A stretch of DNA of 12,366 bases. It comes from Ignavibacteria bacterium. GTDB taxonomy: Bacteria > Bacteroidota > Ignavibacteria > Tepidaquicellales > Tepidaquicellaceae. The position numbers and the translations under genes were made by a program. The notes under the pieces were generated by a model that saw only the letters and a program-made list of their open reading frames with translations, ran no database searches and was not told the origin of the DNA. This document shows, piece after piece, positions 8,074 to 12,366 of the stretch; within the stretch, counting starts at the first letter, position 1; each line of letters opens with the position of its first letter. The stretch is from contig JADJAH010000036.1 in the NCBI GenBank assembly GCA_016704345.1, forward strand, positions 1 through 12,366, given 5' to 3'.

Positions 8074-10068
8074 CTACAATGCCGCAATCTCCGCAAAGAT
8101 CTCTTCATTGTTGAACCCCGGCCAATTTATTGACTTGGAAAGACATGTAGCAGTACACGTTCCATCCCCGGTATACCCTGATTTATGTAAGCAACTTCCT
8201 TGTATGATTCCATTCACGTCCCATCGTCTCTCAAACTTCAATTGCTCCAAAGGGACAGACTTTCTTACAGTAGAAACATCCCGCGCACAGATTCATTCAC
8301 CTTTGCAAACAACCGGTTCGCGTTCAAGAGTATCCGATGCAAATAATATTATGGCTTTGCTTTTGCAGTGGCCGAAGCCATAGTGACTGATTCAGGAATG
8401 TCCTTTGGAGACTGGGCAAGCTCCGCAAGAAAACACGCCTGCAGTTGTACTTTCAACCGGCCTGAGCTTGCGTGCTTTCATTATAAAATCCGTGCTTGTC
8501 ATATGGAATGCCGATTGTCTGCGCAAGTTTTCGAGCATTGTCTTGCGGGATCATTGCCGTTGCAAGAACAACCATGTCAGCATCTATCTCAACGGGCATT
8601 CCGGCAATCGTATCCCCTCACCTCTTAACATATACTTTCCATTCCTCTTCATGTATCTTCGAAACCCTTCCGCGGATATACTTGACATGATCTTCAATTG
8701 CGCGCCTTACAAATTCATCATACATCTTTCCGCCTGCGCGTATGTCCATGTAGAATACATATGCTTCACCGTCGTGAACTTTTGTTTTGTAAAGCATCGC
8801 ATGCTTTGCAGTGTACATGCAGCAGATCTTACTGCAGTATGGGAAATTCCCTTTGATGGATCACGTGAGCCCCACATTGAATGAACACAATCTTCTTAGG
8901 TTCCTTTCCATCGGACGGACGTTTGATCTCACCTGCTGTAGGACCCGAAGCGCTCGCAATCCTCTCCGAACTGCAGTCCGTCTATAACATCCCTGTATTT
9001 TCCGTAACCGTATTCACCGTATCCCCTGTACTTGGATTCTGGAGTTGCCTTTTTCAATGTTGTAAAGTTTATAGCCGGTCGCAACAATAATTGCTCCTAT
9101 GTCAGCGACAAGCATTGTATCCTTTTGCTCAAAATCAATCGCTCCCCGGTCACACTTTACACACACATTCCGCACTTGCCGTTCTTGTAATACATGCAGA
9201 CGGTTTCATCAATCACAGGAATGTTTGGCACTGCCGCGGAAAGGAACATATACACGCGGTCTGAAAGCAAGATTCTCCTCAAATGAGTTGTAGGATTTCT
9301 TTTTGGTCGGACACTTTGTGATGCAAAGTCCGCATCCTGAACAGAGGTCTTCAGTGATATGACGAGCCTTCTTTTGATTGTAGCTTTAAAGTTGCCGATG
9401 AAGCCTTCAACTTCTTACCTACTTCGGAATAAGTAAGAAGTTTTATTTTAGGATGCTGATAAACTTCCACCATACGCGGTGTAAGAATACACTGTGAGCA
9501 GTCAAGGGTTGGGAAAGTTTCAGAAAGCTGGCTCATGCCCTCCGATGGACGGCTCTCTTTCTACAAGCACAACTTCGTATCCTGCATTGGCTATATCAAG
9601 CGCTGCCTGAATGCCGGCTATGCCCCCCCACTTTGACAAGAACTCTTTTCGTAACCTGAACACGATCTTTGTCAAAGGCTCTTTTTGTCCCGTTTAACTT
9701 TCTCAATTGCCATGCGGACAAGTTCGATAGCCTTCTCTGTTGCGGCTTCGACATCGTCATGAACCCACGAGCAATGCTCGCGCAGATTTGCTATTTCAAC
9801 CAGGAATGGATTTATGCGGCAGAGACTGCGGCATTGCGGAAGGTCCTTTCATGCATATTGGGAGAACAAGATCCTACAACAATTGCATCAAGCTTATGTT
9901 CACGGATCGCATCCTTTATCAGCTTCTGCCCCGGATCGGAGCACATATACTTATAGTCTATCGAGTATTCAACTCCGGGGAAGCCCTTCGGCAAAGTGCT
10001 ACGCGCGGACAGTCAACAGTTCTGCTGATGTTCTCGCCGCAATGACATATGAATACGCCAATTTTCAT
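8074..10068 (-). CDS. hdrA: HdrA: FAD-containing heterodisulfide reductase subunit A (frameshifted)
   Basis: The ATG at 10068 gives MKIGVFICHCGENISRTVDC, the standard HdrA opening. Next, across frames, come YKYMCSDPGQKLIKDAI, GSCSPNMHERTFRNAA and IANLREHCSWVHDDVEAATE. The FAD Rossmann fold follows as GGIAGIQAALDIANAGYEVV near 9560-9630, then LSETFPTLDCSQCILTPRMV. A four-cysteine ferredoxin motif covers about 9190-9350. Later blocks are HAMLYKTKVHDGEAYVFYMD, EIDADMVVLATAMIPQ and CAGCFYCKKVCPFGAIEV. The end GFNNEEIFAEIAAL with TAG at 8074-8076 matches HdrA C-termini. Joined length is about 664 residues, typical. Its FAD is the site of flavin-based electron bifurcation, receiving electrons via FlxD. 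It starts 15 bases after hdrB with a GAGGAG ribosome site. The gene has many frame breaks. Confidence 0.92.
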
Positions 10069-10075
10069 TTTTCAT

Positions 10076-10082
10076 ACTCCTC
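10076..10082 (-). promoter_or_regulatory. Ribosome binding site of hdrA
   Basis: GAGGAGT on the minus strand, seven bases before the ATG at 10068 and directly after the hdrB stop codon. A nearer out-of-frame ATG at 10075 is ignored because 10068 alone yields the HdrA N-terminus. Confidence 0.7.
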
Positions 10083-10083
10083 A

Positions 10084-10962
10084 TCAAGCAACAGTATTCT
10101 TTATAATATTATCATCATACTTGAAGTCGATATAATGTAGATCTATACCGAGTTCCTTTTCGTTCATGCCGAGCGACAGTCCGACGAGTTCCGTAAGATA
10201 AAGCACCGGAAACTCTTTGTGCCCGGGATATACTTTCTTCATCGTTCTTTGTCTCATGTCTAAATTTGTATGACACATAGGACAAGCGACAACCATTACA
10301 TTCGCACCATGCGCTATTGCATCATCAATTATTTTCTTTGAAAGGTCAACAACAATATCTCTTCTTGCAATGGAGTGTGCGGCTCCGCAGCATTCAACTT
10401 TGTGATTCCAGTCAACGGTTTTTGCAATCTGTTGCTTCAACGATTCTTTCCATTGATGTCGGTTCTTCGGCATCATCAAACTTGTGATGTCTGCCGGTCT
10501 TACAAGCAGGCAGCCATAGTAGCATGCAACATTCAGATTGCTCAATTCCCGCTTACGGTTCTCAACAATTTTTCCGGAGTCCGATCTTCATGAACAGTTC
10601 AAGCACATTAAATATGCCGATACTCCTTTTCAAATTTTGTAGAGAGAAGTTCTTCTATCTCGCTCTTGATCTCTCGGATGGTTGAAGGTTTCATATTGTG
10701 ACAGTATCAGTCTGTTGTAGCACGCCGCGCATGGAGCAACAATGTTATCCAGTCCTTGGTGGTCTGCTAGCATGATGTTGCGCATGGCAAGTCCGTTAGC
10801 CAGTTTGTGATTTGTAACGTGACCCGAAGTTGCTCCGCAGCAAGACCAGCCATCCAACTCATCGAGCGAAACACCAAGATTCCGATTACTTTTTTGAGAG
10901 AAAGGTCGTATTCCTTTTGCAGAACTAATTTGCGAGCAACCGGGATAATATCCAAATCTCAT
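10084..10962 (-). CDS. hdrB: HdrB: heterodisulfide reductase subunit B with two CCG domains (frameshifted)
   Basis: The ATG at 10962 opens MRFGYYPGCS and has AGGAGG in front. The first cysteine-rich (CCG) domain shows the GC of that opening, DELDGWSCCGATSGH and IVAPCAACYNRL. After frame changes near 10540-10680 (TIREIKSEIEELLSTKFEKE read in another frame), the second domain shows NVACYYGCLLVRP, HKVECCGAAHSIARRD and VVACPMCHTNLD. The end at 10084 is TGA. Length is about 292 residues, the usual size. In methanogens each CCG domain binds a non-cubane [4Fe-4S] cluster that cleaves the disulfide substrate. All four CCG-type elements needed are visible here, so the enzyme looks functional. The natural acceptor in this organism is unknown; DsrC-like proteins are the suggested partner in sulfate reducers. 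It follows hdrC by 25 bases. Confidence 0.92.
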
Positions 10963-10966
10963 ATTT

Positions 10967-10972
10967 CCTCCT
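10967..10972 (-). promoter_or_regulatory. Ribosome binding site of hdrB
   Basis: AGGAGG on the minus strand, four bases before the ATG at 10962. It favours that start over the in-frame ATG at 10986, which lies inside the short gap after hdrC. Confidence 0.75.
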
Positions 10973-10987
10973 GTAAGAGGTTTCATT

Positions 10988-11624
10988 TTACTTTTTTGAG
11001 GTCTTCTTAAAAATATCTCTGACACTCTTCTTATCTTCAATATTGTGCGGCATGATTCCGAGCTTACCCTTGAAGAACATACCCGGCGCGGAATCAACAT
11101 CCTGAAGCAGGTTCAGCGTCTTCATTTTGTATTCGGCAACAAGCCCCACTTCATACGACCTGCCATGCATTTTTATCTGATCAAGAAATGCTTCATGAAA
11201 ACTCAGAATATCCTTCTCTTTCACTTCAACACCTTTCTCGAGAGCTATCTCACGCACAGCATCCATGCGAATTTTGCAAGATCAAAATTATTAGGCATCG
11301 TGCAGAACATGTAAGGCAACCGGCGCAAAGCCATGGAGTTGAAGACTTGAGCGCCTCGTCATAAAGCCCAAGCTGAATCAATCTTACAACCTTATTAGGA
11401 GCAATATCCATATAGAATCTTATCGGGCAGCCTGCTGAACATTTGCCGCATTGATAGCAAAGACTCACATCCTGAAATGTCTTTTCGGTAATTTCATCTG
11501 CAATAGTGCGTGTATGTGACTGATGATTTTCAACTGGTTGTTCCTGAGCGGTGTCCGGCGTTTGGGTCGGTGGAACGAAGCTTGCCTGAAGTTTTTTAGT
11601 GTCTTTTATTGCATTCCCTGTCAT
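10988..11624 (-). CDS. hdrC: HdrC: heterodisulfide reductase subunit C, two [4Fe-4S] clusters (one frameshift)
   Basis: From the ATG at 11624 the protein has a low-complexity N-terminus of about 40 residues rich in Thr, Pro and Gln. The HdrC core follows: IADEITEKTFQDVSLCYQCG with CxxCxxCxxxCP at residues 56-66, PNKVVRLIQLGLYDEAL, and WLCAGCLTCSARC at residues 98-110. The frame then shifts between about 11266 and 11300. It continues MDAVREIALEKGVEVKEKD, SFHEAFLDQIKMHGRSYEVG and MFFKGKLGIMPHNI, and ends at a TAA at 10988. Length is about 212 residues. HdrC relays electrons from HdrA to HdrB. It is the first gene of the operon. An in-frame ATG exists at 11666, but that extension is encoded by the TTCCGGAA repeats and looks unlike protein, so 11624, preceded by a weak AAGGCGGAT, is preferred. 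Confidence 0.9.
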
Positions 11625-11652
11625 GATCTTATCCGCCTTTCGGGTCTCTGAA

Positions 11653-11680
11653 TTCCGGAAAATCATTGTTGTTTCCGGAA
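11653..11680. promoter_or_regulatory. Paired TTCCGGAA palindromes upstream of hdrC (candidate operator)
   Basis: Two exact copies of the 8-base palindrome TTCCGGAA lie at 11653-11660 and 11673-11680. They are 20 bases apart centre to centre, close to two helical turns, and begin 29 bases before the hdrC start. This geometry suits cooperative binding of a dimeric regulator. Because each copy is self-complementary, the pair could instead form a hairpin in the leader RNA. Which regulator would bind is not known. Confidence 0.4.
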
Positions 11681-11934
11681 AAACTTTGTTTGAAAGACTA
11701 TCTTTGAATCATCAAATTTTACTCACAACAACGTACTTATTCTGTCTTCTTAGATAAATGCAAAAGGAAATCCCTAGTCGGAATTCTGAGTAGACGATTG
11801 ACGGAGGCGAGCGTAGCCGGTGGAACTGCTGATTCACTGAACTTGCGAGAATAATGAAGAATATTTTACAATCTATAACGCAGGTCATAGTTTCTAAAAA
11901 CCTTTTCACATAAGTTTGCATAAAGGAAGTTATT
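11681..11934. other. Divergent intergenic region between hdrC and the second propeller gene
   Basis: This region must hold the promoters of both the Hdr-Flx operon and the right-hand propeller gene. No clear TTTG/TAnnTTTG pair is seen for the operon. For the propeller gene a TAAGTTTG octamer at 11911-11918 matches the box at the left promoter, but no good upstream TTTG exists and the octamer is very close to the ATG at 11935. The 11785-11850 part is GC-richer and has no recognisable gene. A minus-strand open frame crossing the region shows no conserved features. Confidence 0.5.
11921..11928 (+). promoter_or_regulatory. Ribosome binding site of second propeller gene
   Basis: AAAGGAAG, six bases before the ATG at 11935. 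It supports that start for the signal-peptide-bearing frame. Confidence 0.5.
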
Positions 11935-12366
11935 ATGAAACACACCTCACATTCCCGCGCAGTCAGGTTTTTTTCGAGCCTGTTTTATTTCTTCAGCATT
12001 TTCATGCTGATTGCTCTGCTTATGCCCGCACATCTTCATTCTCAGTGGATACCTCAAAGCATTCCTTGAATGAACCTATTATGGGAATTGACTTTGTGAA
12101 TGATAGTAAAGGTTGGGCAATATCCTACAATATCAACATCAAATACGGCTTACATTATTGGTACTACAGATGGCGGGACAAGCTGGGATATCCAGTATAG
12201 AGGAGATATCGGTTTGTATTGCATTAATGCAATTGATAATAACACTTGTTATGCGGGTGGAGCAGATCCCGAATGGGTTTTCTGTTTTTTTAAAGACAAC
12301 TAACGGCGGCTTAAACTGGGAGAGTTTAAATGTGAGCTCATTATTGATTATGACAGAGATATTTTT
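11935..12366 (+). CDS. Secreted YCF48/BNR-type propeller protein, N-terminal part (cut by window end, frameshifted)
   Basis: The ATG at 11935 starts a long signal peptide: a polar head MKHTSHSRAVRFFSS, a hydrophobic core LFYFFSIFMLIALLM and an AHLHSQ cleavage region. In shifted frames follow LNEPIMGIDFVNDSKGWAIS, IGTTDGGTSWDIQYRG, GLYCINAIDNNTCYAGG and KTTNGGLNWESLNVSS. These are two YCF48/BNR-like blades with the same GW ... TT(N/D)GG-x-x-W grammar as the gene at 80-1445. The frame changes at about 12065, in the 12120-12160 region and near 12285. The gene runs off the window at 12366, so its full length and tail domain are unseen. It is divergent from hdrC. It is a likely secreted or surface protein of unknown function. 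Confidence 0.75.

Noticed and set aside
7904..8884. Two plus-strand open frames of 159 residues over hdrA and flxD
   Set aside because: The minus strand carries clear HdrA and FlxD motifs here. The plus-strand proteins have no family features and are shadows.
4711..11624. Programmed frameshifting or recoded stops in the Hdr-Flx genes
   Set aside because: There are too many breaks, at unrelated sites, in every gene including the peptidase and propellers. No slippery site plus structure recurs.
11653..11680. Start of a CRISPR array or longer tandem repeat
   Set aside because: Only two 8-base copies exist, with no further units or spacers of regular length.
11685..11706. Plus-strand TATCTTTG (11699-11706) with TTTG at 11685-11692 as a promoter
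   Set aside because: The boxes are only 6 to 10 bases apart, far below the 17-23 expected, and lie over 200 bases from the gene they would serve.
11712..11945. Minus-strand open frame of 77 residues in the hdrC upstream region
   Set aside because: It overlaps the start of the second propeller gene, has no motif, and would separate the operon from its own promoter region without a visible role.

Overview
The window looks like a piece of a Bacteroidota/Chlorobi-group genome, most likely an Ignavibacteria-like anaerobe. This rests on family content and style, not on a marker gene. The clues are secreted seven-bladed YCF48/BNR-type propellers with a dockerin-like tail, a Bacteroidetes-type promoter (TTTG-N20-TAAGTTTG) at the left edge, an M61 peptidase, and moderate-to-low GC. 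The sequence has many single-base indels. Every gene changes reading frame at least once, yet its motifs stay intact across frames. I read this as uncorrected long-read error rather than gene decay, so gene spans below are reconstructed by joining frames.

Layout. 27-58: promoter. 80-1445 (+): secreted seven-bladed propeller protein. 1481-1510: intrinsic terminator serving the minus strand. 1516-1943 (-): small lipoprotein. 2002-3861 (-): M61-family metallopeptidase with a PDZ-like segment. 3942-4450 (+): GNAT acetyltransferase, divergent from the peptidase. 4451-4710: convergent, AT-rich spacer with no gene. 4711-11624 (-): a seven-gene operon read right to left as hdrC, hdrB, hdrA, flxD, flxC, flxB, flxA. 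11625-11934: divergent intergenic region with two copies of the palindrome TTCCGGAA. 11935-12366 (+): a second propeller gene, cut by the window end.

The central operon is the main content. It encodes a complete FlxABCD-HdrABC set, the NADH dehydrogenase/heterodisulfide reductase-type complex described in Desulfovibrio and other anaerobes. In the expected scheme FlxA oxidises NAD(P)H, and FlxB, FlxC and FlxD pass electrons to HdrA. The HdrA flavin splits them between a low-potential ferredoxin and, through HdrC and HdrB, a disulfide acceptor. No hydrogenase, alcohol dehydrogenase or DsrC is in the window, so the physiological partner is unknown. The genes run exactly opposite to the flxABCD-hdrABC order known from Desulfovibrio vulgaris, with tight spacing and strong Shine-Dalgarno sites before hdrB, hdrA and flxC.
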